A stretch of 64,000 nt of DNA, from contig OZ037765.1 in assembly GCA_964035545.1 (NCBI GenBank), positions 19,028,698-19,092,697 of the forward strand, given 5' to 3'. This stretch comes from Bugula neritina. Lineage: Eukaryota > Bryozoa > Gymnolaemata > Cheilostomatida > Bugulidae. The first letter of the stretch is position 1. Every line of letters begins with the position of its first letter. Both the position numbers and the translations under genes were made by a program. This document shows, in pieces, positions 51,601-63,000 of this stretch. The notes under the pieces were generated by a model. It ran no database searches, had not been told where the DNA came from, and saw nothing but the letters and a program-made list of their open reading frames with translations.

Positions 51601-54600
51601 TCCAGGGAAAGCCTTTTGTATGTTTCTATTGTAATAAAATGTGTTGTTTAAAAAGTGTCTTGTCTTTTTAACATAGGATTTCTACAATTAATGCTGAATT
51701 GGTGAGCAGCTATGATATTATATATGTTGTTTATTTACCCACTACCCAAACAGGACAGAGCGAAGATAGTTGAGCATATGTTGCTTATCTACTGCTAATA
51801 CTTGCCTGTTGAGGCAAACAGTATGTTGCTGTTTTAGACAACGTATGGGATGACTGAAACCTTTCTTATAGCTCGAACCAACTTGGGTGACAAAGCTTCT
51901 GACCTTGAGCTAATGCTAGATGCAAGGCTGTATCCTAAACTAAACGTTGAGGTACAAACATGAGTAAAAGCAAACTAAATGGGCATAAAATCTTTGCAGA
52001 CTAAACAAAACTTGAATTGATTTTCTTTAACCTTTCTATCACAAATAAGTTTAGAAGTCTACAGCATTTTTAGGTTTATAATAGACTAACATCTTTCTTG
52101 GCAATATGCCACTGTTATAAACTTAGTAAAACAAAGACTAGGCGTTTAATAGACTTGATAAGTAAGTGCTCATACTGCCTACCTGGAAAATATCTAATAT
52201 CAATCTATATATATAGTTTTGTAGATTCTTGATTGATTTACTGTTTAGATTATTGGCTTAAGATACCAAATGCACCATTGCATTGACTATAAATTGACTA
52301 TAAGTACTTTATAATGAAATATTTGTTATATGCTTTTAATAACTTCATTTTTGATTTTTAATTCAATCATTGTAATTTTGTGAATCCATAATACATCAAC
52401 AGTGTTAGCTAGTCTCATTCACCTGGTAGCTCACCCTTTAAATAGATTCTTACTCTCATTTTGAAGTTGCGGCTGGTAGATGAAAACAATGAAGTTGTTG
52501 ACATTGGTAAAGATGGTGAAGTGCAAATAAAATCCTACTGTATCTTTAAGCACTATAAAGGAGAGCAGGATAAGACCAGAGCTGCCTTTACAGATGATGG
52601 CTTCTTCAGAACTGGGTAACAAGTGTCTACATACAAACCTATTACAGCTAAGCAAACTTTTTGCAACGTAACGTTGATTTAATTAAACTGGTCAATCATA
52701 TATTTCTATAATTTGTGGATATAATTAATTTATAATATGAGCAGAGTGTTTTGAGTTTTGCTTATTAATTTTGAATGATACCTAATACATGATTGCATTA
52801 AGCATCAGAAACTTACTTTTCATAAAGGTATTTGTTGACAAGCTAATGGGAGCAGTCGTGGTCTAAGGGTTAGAGCGTTTGCCTAGTAAGTCCGAAGACA
52901 TGGGTTCAAACTCCAACAAAGGCCATTGGCGATTTTAGAAAGAGCATCCAGTCATAATTGCTCCTGTGCCCCCTCTGAATAAGTCCTTTTCTCGATTTAC
53001 CATAAAACCCCTTTCATCAGGGGTTTCTCACAGGGATGGGAAATATAAACTTTTGTGGGTTTTTATTTGTTGACAATTTAATAAAATAGGCCAACACTAA
53101 TTTTTTGATTTGATTTGATTTTTATTAGGGTGTTTTTGATTCGGTGTATAATAAGAGGTTAAATGCAGTGTTCATATACATAACTGTTTAATAAACGCGT
53201 CTAGGGTCTGTGGTAGAGGGTTATATATGTTTACTCAATGTAACATTTAAACTTTTAATTCTGCCATGAGGATGAGTTATTAAGGTGTGTAAATTTGCAC
53301 ACCCTACTACTCATAATATTGAGATGAACTTTGTTTTGCCACAGGGACATGGCAACAATGTATCCAGATGGCACTTTTATAATAAAAGGAAGAACTGCTG
53401 ATGCCATCAGGTTTAAAGTATTTGGAGATGTGCTCTATCCTGGTCCAATTGAGCAGGTCGTTTCAAAGTATCCAGGGGTCCAGGATGTATCGGTAAGTTA
53501 ATTTGTATAGTCTACTATACTAAACTTTTGCCTCTAGCAGATGGCTTATTAATAATATTACTTAAATCTGCCATATCTGTTTTTATGTTTCAACATTCTA
53601 CAGAGAGTTGTTTTTCTGCAAGTCCATTAAAATTGCACATTTTCAAAACCTTATTTTAAACTCTTACATTGCTATTTTCTAGGGTCCCTCATGTTATTAA
53701 TTAACAAGTACCTAATTTAAATTAACTTTGTAATCTCATTTTGATTTTGTTTACGTGTGATATAATATAAATATTAATCATAGGTTGTTGGTGGAAGACA
53801 GAGTGATGCTATAGGTGATGAGCTGACATACTGTATTAGGTAAAGTTCTGTGCCATCTTTCTGCATGTCATTATAAGATGCATGATTTGTTTGAAAATTG
53901 TGCAAAGGTGAGGTTTTATTTATTCATTTTGAAATTGTAGCTTGCATGAGGGAGTGAGTCAACCCAGTGAGGAAGACATCTTTACCTACTGTGCTGAAAA
54001 TGGGGTTAGTTTCTTTCTGTTTTTTGTTAATTATTACTTGCCAGGTACGTTGGTGTCATTAGATTTCTATTGACATGAAATACCAAATCGAAACACATTT
54101 TTTGATGAATAGGATTTAAGCTGTCCTCTGCAGTATTTAGAACACATAAAACAACAAATACTCACTATTAAATTGTCATAATATTATCTTGTTTTATTGG
54201 TTTTATTCTATTATATATGTTTTCAAGTTTTATTATCAATATTTGAAGTACCCGCCGGCACTGTTCAATTAAGATGTTTTGGTGTGTAGGTTTTAATTTC
54301 GGTGAAAGGTTTTCATGGGTCTGTTGAGTTAGGGCCTCGCATGCAGAGAAAAGTAAATGAGGTAACATAATAAAAAGGGCAGTTATCTTGAAGCAAGATG
54401 TAGTGTTGAGACTACCCAGTAGTCCTTGTGGTGTAATGGCTAGCCTGCTAGCTTTTCAAGCTGTGGGTCTGCAGTTCAAATCATTGTAGGGGTAAATATT
54501 TCACTTTCACGAAATGCATCTTGATGTTTCTTTATAATTTTTAGTTAGATGAGACTCAAAGAGCTGCAAGAATCATTTACTTTGAACGGCTTCCTACTAC

Positions 54601-55021
54601 AGCTAATTCAAGAAAAGTATGTTCAACCTATTGAATATTTATTTGGCTTTTAGTTTTGGTTTTGATAGAGGGTTGAATGCAACTATTTTATTGAACAAGT
54701 TTTTAACTTATGCCTTCAATGGCAGTGACTATTTTGAAATTTCTTTCCTTCTCAACACAGAAAGGAGCTTACACCTCTGCATTTTCAAAAACTCATTTTT
54801 ATAGTGAATCATATTAAGTCAGTTTAGAGTGTTTAAGCATCTCTAGATATTACACACCCCTAAATTTATTTACAATATCGTGTAACACAGAATTTCTATA
54901 TGTTTCATTACAATGCCATTGCTTTTTAAAGGTGAGTAAAGCAATACTTCGGCAGAAAGTTAATGAAATGATTGCAAAGGATCCTTGCGTTGGCATGACT
55001 CAATGGCTTCAAAAAATATAA
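48674..55021 (+). CDS. AMP-forming acyl-CoA synthetase/ligase (ANL superfamily), gene 1
   Basis: Would activate a carboxylic acid with ATP to an acyl-adenylate and pass it to CoA. Exons: 48674-48847 (coding part), 49001-49135, 49513-49670, 49953-50133, 50537-50623, 51035-51201, 51452-51617, 51838-51951, 52467-52615, 53345-53492, 53784-53839, 53941-54004, 54545-54616, 54932-55021. They sum to 1761 bases, 586 codons plus stop. P-loop SSGSTGKPK at residues 215-223, YGMTET at 359-364, [19 protein letters not shown] at the hinge. The usual C-terminal GK lysine motif reads [12 protein letters not shown], one residue longer than the common T-A-N-G-K. No mitochondrial leader seen, but upstream exons may exist. 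It belongs near the medium-chain ligases (ACSF2-like); the substrate is unknown. Confidence 0.92.
52850..53128 (+). mobile_element. tRNA-derived SINE, copy 2
   Basis: tRNA-like head with A box (TGGTCTAAGGGTTAG) and B box (GGTTCAAACTCC, 52903-52914). Its body contains TTTCATCAGGGGTTTCTCACAGGGATG and a TTTGATT repeat tail. It sits in the intron between 52615 and 53345. Confidence 0.8.
54422..54492 (+). mobile_element. tRNA-like head, SINE fragment
   Basis: About 71 bases with A box (TGGTGTAATGGCTAG), an anticodon-like loop CTTTTCAA (TTC, glutamate type) and B-box-like GCAGTTCAAATC. The acceptor stem pairs only partly, so a degenerate SINE head is likelier than a working tRNA gene. Confidence 0.6.
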
Positions 55022-55067
55022 GGTAAAGGAAATGCAGTTTACCTGTTTATTATGGTGTTTGTAGCCA

Positions 55068-55260
<193 letters not shown>

Positions 55261-57178
55261 TATCTATTTATATATTATGAAAGTAGTTTTACTTGTTGAC
55301 TAGAAGCAGTTTACCAATTTAGAGCATCAGAGTTTAGAACTAATTATAGGATATCTCTGCTTTATTTTTAAAGCTAGAGTATGCTTTAAGCGTTATGTTC
55401 ATGAAGATTTCTGATTTTCTTATGTAGCGGTGATTGATCTGTAAAGGAATATATCCAGACATCTTCTGGGTTTTACTAAGTCCTGACTATCTGCTGCTGT
55501 TGGCAAACTATATTTTATTTCTAAACCTGGATACTTTATAACAACTAAATGACACATGCCTAGTCAATGTGGTTACAACTTCCAGCCTTCTAAAAGCTCT
55601 ATAAGTTACTCAGTATTGGCGCAATACTGCTTGCTGCTTGGCATACTCGCTCCGCTATAATATTGCCAATCTTATCGATACTGAACAATTGTGTTATAGC
55701 TTGCTATTCAATTTTATTGTATTGTATTCTATTTTGATAGGTATTATAAATTTTGTTTAATTTTTCCTGATAAAATTGAAGTTTAGAAATAGCAATTTTT
55801 AAAACAAAAGTAGTATCAGTAAACAAATATTTGAAAATTAAGATCTATATGTCCTTCATTTTTCAGTTTTATAGTTTATAAATTTATGTAATAATGATTA
55901 AAATAAATTAGTTTCAAATATGGTTGAATACTTTTTACAAATATTTATATTCGTTAGGCTATATAACAAGTGTTATGGTATGGTACCACCAAATTTCCCT
56001 TCATTTAATGACACAACTCCACAATTCTGTAAGATCCACTTCAATTTAGAAAGGAGTTTTATTTGGTGTGTCAAAATGTTTTGAGTAAATGATATATCAG
56101 GATTGAACCAACTAGACATATTTTGCAGCTCTAATTATAGTCATATGCTCTTTGTAATGTTAGATGTTTAGGAAAGACGTGAATTTGAATATGAGATAGT
56201 AAACTAGAAGCTAGAAGCTACTTGAAAGAAAATTTAGTGGTCTTAGCTATGTCAAAATGTAATAGACTGTCTTTTTTACCTATTGGGCTACAATTTATGA
56301 ATACTGTTGGTGAATAATGTGGGTAGCTTTTATATATGCAAAGATGATGCATTCATTTCAATATCATTTCATCTTGATCCTCTTTATAACATAAGTTGCA
56401 ATGACCGAAACAGCTAAAACTTATTTTGCTTTGAAAAACAGCTAGATTACCATGCAGCCATGCCTGGAATATCTTTATAATGTAGCATGATAATGAGAGT
56501 AATATAAAACTTTCAATGTAATTGTCTCTATACAATGCTAGAATGTCAATAAATGTGTTGGGCCACTTCATAGAACTGGTAAAGATTAGGTATAGCTAAC
56601 ATACATAGTATTAAAATCTATAGATATGTATCTGGCATCTGCTATCAATCTTTTATTTGCTATATATGTAATCTGAAACTTGAATCATATTAAAGTATGA
56701 CTAAACTTTAGCCATTACAGCTATTTAAATAGTGATTGAGATAAAAAACATGAATAATTACCAATTAAAATTAGATATGTATGAAGCTAATAAAAATGTA
56801 AAAAAATGGCCTACAAAAAATATGATTAATAATTTTTTAAAGTAAGTAGGCCTATAATAATAAAAATAATCAGAAAACAGTAATTAATGAATTAATAATT
56901 TCACAGTATGGTAAAATAGTAAAAGTTTTAAAAATATCCTATTGCAATGACGCCCATAATTTGATTAGCAAGAAAAAAACTTTAATATAGTTCTTTAATT
57001 TGTAATAATTAAAGATGTTTTTCTACAACTACTTCACTCAGCCGCTTTATTCAGACAGAGTTTCTTTGTAATAGTTTTCTTCAATAATTAATTTGGTAGA
57101 TTTCTAAAATGGGAACATCGCAAAATTTATGCTTCAACTAAATAGTGATACAGCAAATTGGGAGAAAATCATTTTGTT
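55261..57178. other. Intergenic region between convergent ligase genes
   Basis: 1.9 kb AT-rich. I see nothing coding; both 3' UTRs should lie here. Confidence 0.55.
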
Positions 57179-58301
57179 TTATAATTCTGTTTTATAGGCT
57201 TTGCAAAATGTATAAGAAAATAGGTAAAGCTATTACCTTTATTTAGATCTTGGAACCACTTTGTCATACCAACATTGCTGTCTTTTTCCAACATGTCTTC
57301 AACTTTTTCTTTAAGCATTTTTTTGCTGAACTGCAAGGCAAAAGAATTTAGGATAAAGCAATAATTTCATTTATTATATTCAAATTACTACTTTTTGACA
57401 TTCAGAAAACTCAGTACCTAACATTTTATAAACTGTAAAAATTCTGGCAAGATGAAAATGCTAACAATAAAAACTGACAACTAACATAGGGCTTACAAAG
57501 ATTTTAACAGCAATGTTTGACCAATATACCTGAATTAAAAATACAAGACTTACTTTTCTGCCATTTGCAGTTAAAGGAAAAGAATCAAAGTAAATAATTC
57601 TCGCAGCCCTTTGTATTTCATCCAACTGCAAAAAAAAACAAAGTATTTTTTTATAATGAGTAAAACACATGATGAATAGCTAATATTGAAAGATGTCATA
57701 TGGTTCAGTCAGAGTAATTAAACCACCATAACATAATAAGTACAGCTTGTTGAAAATCAACACACCACTGTTGGGAAGTTATCAGGTTTAAGGCTTCCAT
57801 TGCACAGACAAAAAATAAAGTATTATAACTTGTATAGAACATTTTGATGTAAACTATATTATCATCTCAGTCAGGGTCCAGTCGTTTGACTATTTCATTA
57901 AAGTTTAATTTAATTTTAACCAATTGGCTGCTTTTTTTGTAGGATCTTTAAAAAAATTTGAACAACTCTACGACAAGTTTCATAAATAACTTAAGATCAC
58001 CAGTTTCTATACCTAATATGCTATAGTAATCATGTGAGATGAATAAGAAATATTACAGTAGCAAATTTGATAATTATTATGAGCAAATGTCTAAAGTATG
58101 CTTTCTTTTTGCATATGAAAAAAGCACAACTCTGACTTGGTGCACCAGGATATTTAAACTAAATAATTTATTACAAATACTTATAATTAAATCAACAATT
58201 GAAGCTCAACTACTGATGTTAAGAATAGCTATCTTACACCATTTTGAGCACAAAACTCCAGCAGTTCTTCATCGGTAGGCTGTTTCTCTCCGTCATGCAT
58301 T
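57179..58301 (-). CDS. ANL-superfamily acyl-CoA ligase, gene 2, 3' exons
   Basis: Paralogue of the gene ending at 55021, tail to tail with it. Visible coding exons (minus): 58301-58238, 57625-57554, and a last exon from 57330. The first two are 64 and 72 bases, the same as the corresponding exons of gene 1, in the same phases. The protein reads DEELLEFCAQNG, then [24 protein letters not shown], then FSKKMLKEKVEDM ... VGMTKWFQDLNK. The motif again has TANGRK rather than TANGK. The C-terminus is unsure: the frame reads on to a TGA at 57179-57181, or splices at AAAG/GTAATAG (57231) to an unseen exon. The rest of the gene lies right of the gypsy insertion, beyond the window. Confidence 0.85.
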
Positions 58302-58477
58302 CTAAATATTTTAATTAAAATTTGAGAGAACTTTCACACAAATTCAACATACAGAGGCATGTAATAAATTAAATATTATAATTAAAATCTGGTTGTCTTT
58401 ATAAGATCTTCAAACACAGCATTGTAAAATAGATCAACATGTATGCCGTTAATAATAATGAAATAACAGTCTAACAA

Positions 58478-58602
58478 CTATCAAAATATAGCTTCAAAGG
58501 AATTGTGTTGAGCGAGCGCAAAATATATTTTCACTATAATATAGTGAAAATATGTTCTGCACTCACTCAACACAATTCATTTAAAGCTATATTTTGCTAT
58601 AC
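58478..58602. repeat. 125-bp imperfect palindrome
   Basis: Arms of about 60 bases around 58539 (TCACTATAATATAGTGA), with a few mismatches and no spacer. It lies upstream of exon 58301-58238, in the same intron as the gypsy copy. Confidence 0.8.
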
Positions 58603-58797
58603 AATCCCATAGCACTTGATATAGATAATTAATATATTATATTTTAATTTGGGTGTTAAAAATTGTTACCAACTAGCACACTTTGCAAGTACAAAAGTAT
58701 TTGTACCAACATATGTAACTGTGCTGTATTATTGAGAGAACGTCGATTTGCAACAAACGTATGCAAATGCATCTTTTAAACTTCTCAAACAAAATAT

Positions 58798-59102
58798 TGT
58801 GGTGGTTCGTGGAACTACCAGCAGCACAACATGTAGGGTCACGTAATTGACCCGGAACAATGGATAGCCAATTAGCGTAGTTGATAGTTAGCAGCAATTG
58901 TAGTTTCCCGCTGCTAACTCAGTCGAAGCTAGAGTGTGAAATAGATTAGATGTGTAACTTGTTTGGAAATAATGTATCGTTTTTATAATGTATAATTGTG
59001 TGTAAAATATACTCGTTCACTCGACATATCCTGGTGCAGTTCTATAGTAAATAAATAGACTCTCTGGATAGCACATCAACCCTAAATCTGAAAATTATAA
59101 CA
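58798..59102 (+). repeat. Gypsy 5' LTR, copy 2
   Basis: 305 bp. By eye about five differences from the copy 1 LTR, two of them CpG-type changes. Confidence 0.95.
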
Positions 59103-59103
59103 G

Positions 59104-59121
59104 TGGTGGCAGCAGTGGGAT
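59104..59121 (+). other. Primer-binding site of gypsy copy 2
   Basis: Starts TGGTGGCAGC, one base inside the LTR. It has one change (CAG for CGG) from the copy 1 site, which matches leucine tRNA exactly. Confidence 0.65.
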
Positions 59122-59133
59122 AGTGCATCCAAG

Positions 59134-60087
59134 ATGGAGACTGAAAATGCTGGAACTCAACCACCGGCAATCGAAGGTGAGCGTAGAGACAATGCTGTAG
59201 AGACAATGCCTGTTAACCATGTAGTAGAAGAGCGAAGGGTTCCGCGAGAACTAGCTGAGGACCGCTACAGGTTAAAGGCGCCCACCTTCACGGGTGAAGA
59301 GGAGGTGGAACAATTTATCCAAGAGTTTAGCGACGTAATGGACGTCGCTCAGTGGCCCCCTAGGGTGGCCTTGCTGAAGCTTAGAATGGCATTGATGGAC
59401 AAAGCCAAGCCCTATGGGCTGGGTGTAGACATTGATAATATCTATGCTTCTCTGCGGGCCCGCTTTGGCCTCTCTGCTACAGATGCCAGGGCCCGATTGC
59501 AGAGGTTGCGGCGTGATCCCCGCACCCCGCTGCGGGAGCATGCCGCCGCGGTCATGAAGCTGGCACAGATCGCGTAGAGCGATTTGCCCCCAGTCAACCG
59601 CGAGAGGTACACCCTCGACGCTTTCATAGCATCTGTCGACGATCTGGGTCTCCACCACCAGTTTCTAGCTAGGGGAGTCACCACCGTTGAAGATGCTCTG
59701 ACTGAGGGGGAAGCTTACCTCCTAGCTAATCAAATGCATAAAAGTCGCGGAAGCTCCCGCCAAGTGGAGATAGACCGCGCAGACACGGCCGCGGGACAAG
59801 GGGAGGAAACCCCCGCCGCGGCTGCCGTGTCCCAGTTGGCGACGGCATCAAAAGTCACTCAACTGACGGACATGCTAGCCAAGCTGATAGCAACACTGAC
59901 ACCACAAAACCCAGTGAGTACCGCCCCTGAGCCCATGCGGCCATCGGCGCCGCCACAGGGAGAAACAGTCAGTTTTTGCTGGGAGTGCGGAAATCAAGGA
60001 CATTTCCGCCGATATTGTCCCTTCCTAAATCAGGGGTTAAACTACCGCGGCCCGCAGATGTTCCCACCTTCCGCGGGCCGACGATGA
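59134..60087 (+). pseudogene. gag: Gypsy gag, copy 2, with one nonsense codon
   Basis: Same length and frame as gag of copy 1. A TAG at 59575-59577 replaces a Tyr codon. The CCHC knuckle and the frameshift site downstream are kept. The splice donor after codon 14 (GT at 59177-59178) is also kept. Pol synthesis needs translation through the stop, so this copy is probably dead. Confidence 0.92.
60036..60080 (+). promoter_or_regulatory. -1 ribosomal frameshift signal (slip site and stem)
   Basis: GTTAAAC (60036-60042) in phase G-TTA-AAC, a five-base spacer, then a perfect eight-pair GC stem: CGGCCCGC (60048-60055) with GCGGGCCG (60073-60080). The pol frame is -1 relative to gag and opens just upstream, as the mechanism requires. 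Confidence 0.8.
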
Positions 60088-63000
60088 AACCTCCAGGGAA
60101 GAAGAAACGCAGGTCACCCAGACGGGTACCGCGTACTGGCAACCAACAGTGGCAACAGCCACGACGGACCAGCAAGGGGCTTCGCCCCGCAGCTGCCTTT
60201 TCTATGCCCCTTCACAACAGATTCACAGGGCTACAAGTCCAAGAATCTGGATGGGAGCCCACAAAGGTAGCTGAGAATCTAGCCTCGGCACCCCCGAGGC
60301 CTACCTACCACCGCCCTAAGAGACCTCCTTCGCGACTCAAAGCGAGGGAGGTACTCCCTGCGAGAGTAAGGCCTGAAGGGAGAGTTCAGGTGCAGCCCCA
60401 TGGGAACAGCTATTTCTTGCCTGGTAAACTGGAAGGCAAAGCTGTTACTTTCCTCATTGATTCGGGCTGTACCACAAACCTCTTAAGCCGCCAACTCTTC
60501 GACACCCTCAGTACTAGGGTCAGGGGCGAGATGGAAGCATACGAAGGGGAATACGGCACCCTCGCTGACGGGTCGTGCCTTCCCTTCTATGGTATAATTG
60601 AGCTGACGGGAAGAGTCCGTGATCAAACGATCCAAGAGACGTTCATCGTCAGTCAGCTCAAGGAGGATGCTATCCTCGGGATGCCGTTCCTTAAACGGCA
60701 CGGATGTCACATAGATTTTAGCAGATCTGCAATGATGATGTCCGGGCGTGAACTCGCCTGCGTCGACAAGTTCGGCCGCCCTTTAGTGGGAGGTGTGCAA
60801 GTGGTACGCAACCGTATCATACCAGGCCGCTCCCGGGCTACCATTCACTGCAGGGTGAATAGTAGCCGGATCTCTGGACTCGGGGTGGTTGAAGGCGCGC
60901 ACGAAAAGATCCAACTTGCCAGCAGTCTGAATCAGCTGACTGAGCAAGGGGAGATCTTAGTGCAGTGCGTCAACCCCTTTACCGAGCCTATCAAGCTCCC
61001 GGCTGGGTCGATGCTGGGCCGTTTTCCCTCTGTTCAGGAGGGAGACGTAGGCCCGTCGCTGGGTGATGCGACGGAGGCACCCCCTCAGTGCCCTATTCAG
61101 GGACGGGGGGCAGTCCCAACACATCTCCGGGAGTTATACGAAACAGCCAGTGGCGGCTGCGCGAGTAACAGAGAACGCCAAGCTATGGCTAAGTTACTAC
61201 GCGACTACGGTGATGTGTTCAGCAGCGGAGAGCATGACGTGGGACTGACTGGAATTGTCAGACACGAAATACCGCTGACTGCAGGGACAGTCCCTGTCCG
61301 GCAGCCCACACGCAGGCTGGGGCCGGAGAAAGAGAAGGAGGTTAGCCGACAAGTACGGGATCTTCTGGACCGGGGACTGATAGAGCCCGCCCATAGTGCG
61401 TGGAGCTCGCCAGTCGTACTGGTCCGGAAGAAAGACGGCAGTTGGCGGTTCTGTGTGGACTATCGCAAACTCAATAGCGTAACCATACAGGACGCCTACC
61501 CTCTACCTCGTATTGACGAGTCATTGGACGCCCTAGCCGGCAGCAAGTACTTCAGTACGTTAGACTTGCTAAGCGGCTATTGGCAGGTTCCTCTGAGTCC
61601 CGACGCCCAAGAGAAAGCGGCGTTTATCACACGGGACGGTTTGTGGAAGTGGAAGGTGCTGCCTTTCGGGTTAACCTCCGCCCCAGCCACCTTCCAGAGG
61701 CTGATGGAACAAGTCCTTAGCGGACTCCATTGGAAGACACTGCTGGTCTACCTCGATGATGTCATCGTAATCTCTCCAGACTTTGAGACACATGTCAGTC
61801 GTCTGCAGGAGGTTTTCGAGAGACTCTGAGGTGCCGGTCTTAAGCTCAAACCTTCCAAGTGCGCTCTATTGCAGCCGGAGGTCAAGTATCTGGGGCACGT
61901 TGTCGGTCGAAACGGCGTGGCAACGGATCCCGAAAAGGTACGGGCAGTAGAAGACTGGGTCACCCCCCAAGACTTGACCGGACTCCGGGCTTTCTTGGGG
62001 CTGGTAGGGTATTACAGGCAATACATACCAGACTTTGCGGGCATAGCCCAGCCGTTAAGCCGGCTCACCGCAAAGGGAGTGACGTGGCAGTGGACTCCAG
62101 TCGAGCAAGAAGCGTTCGACCGCCTCAAGGGCTGCCTACTAACGGCGCCCATCTTGGCCTACCCAGACCCCACTCTGGAGTACATCCTGGACACGGACGC
62201 CAGTGACCAAAATGTTGGCGCTGTGCTGTCACAAGTGCAGGAAGGCCGAGAGGTAGTAGTAGCCTACTACAGCAAGTCTCTCTCACCCGCTGAACGAAAT
62301 TACTGCACTACCCGCAAGGAGCTGCTGGCAGTAATCAAGTCAGTGAAGCACTTCAGACCATACCTATATGGCAGGAAGTTCCGGCTGCGTACGGATCATG
62401 CCTCGCTGATCTGGTTGTGCAGGAGAGCAGAGCCCTCTAGTCAGGTCGCCCGGTGGCTCGAAATCCTAGCTGAATTCTCATACCGGATCGAACATCGACC
62501 GGGCAAGAGACACAGCAATGCGGATGGGTTGAGTCGCCGACCTGACGGAGGTTGCAAACAGTGTCTCAACATCGAGAGGAGGGATGGAGGTCCCCCGCGA
62601 TGCGAGTTGGAGACGCTGGCTCATCACGGAGCACCGTTTGACTGGGATCAAGGTCAACTCAGGCAAAGAGTTGATGAGTCCCCGGAGGATGTACAAAACC
62701 TCCGCACCAACCCTGTACTGGCCGGTAATGTTCGAGAGCTGAAGAAGCTCCAAGAAGAGCTGCCTGGAGTCGTGGCAGACATATACCGGGCCAAAAGGGA
62801 AGGGCGACGACCCAGCGAGGAACGCATACGACAGGGATGCGCCGAGTTCCGGCTATACTGTCAGCGTTGGGACTCGCTGCGGATCGGGCAGGATGGGTTA
62901 CTAACCATCTCTCTAGCTGCCAGCGGCAGACACCCGGAAAGGAAGAGGGTAGTCTGCCCCACAGCCATCCGCCGTGAGTTGATTTGGGATACTCACAAAC

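Noticed and set aside
54422-54492. Functional glutamate tRNA gene
   Set aside because: Poor acceptor-stem pairing and weak B box; more like a degenerate SINE head.
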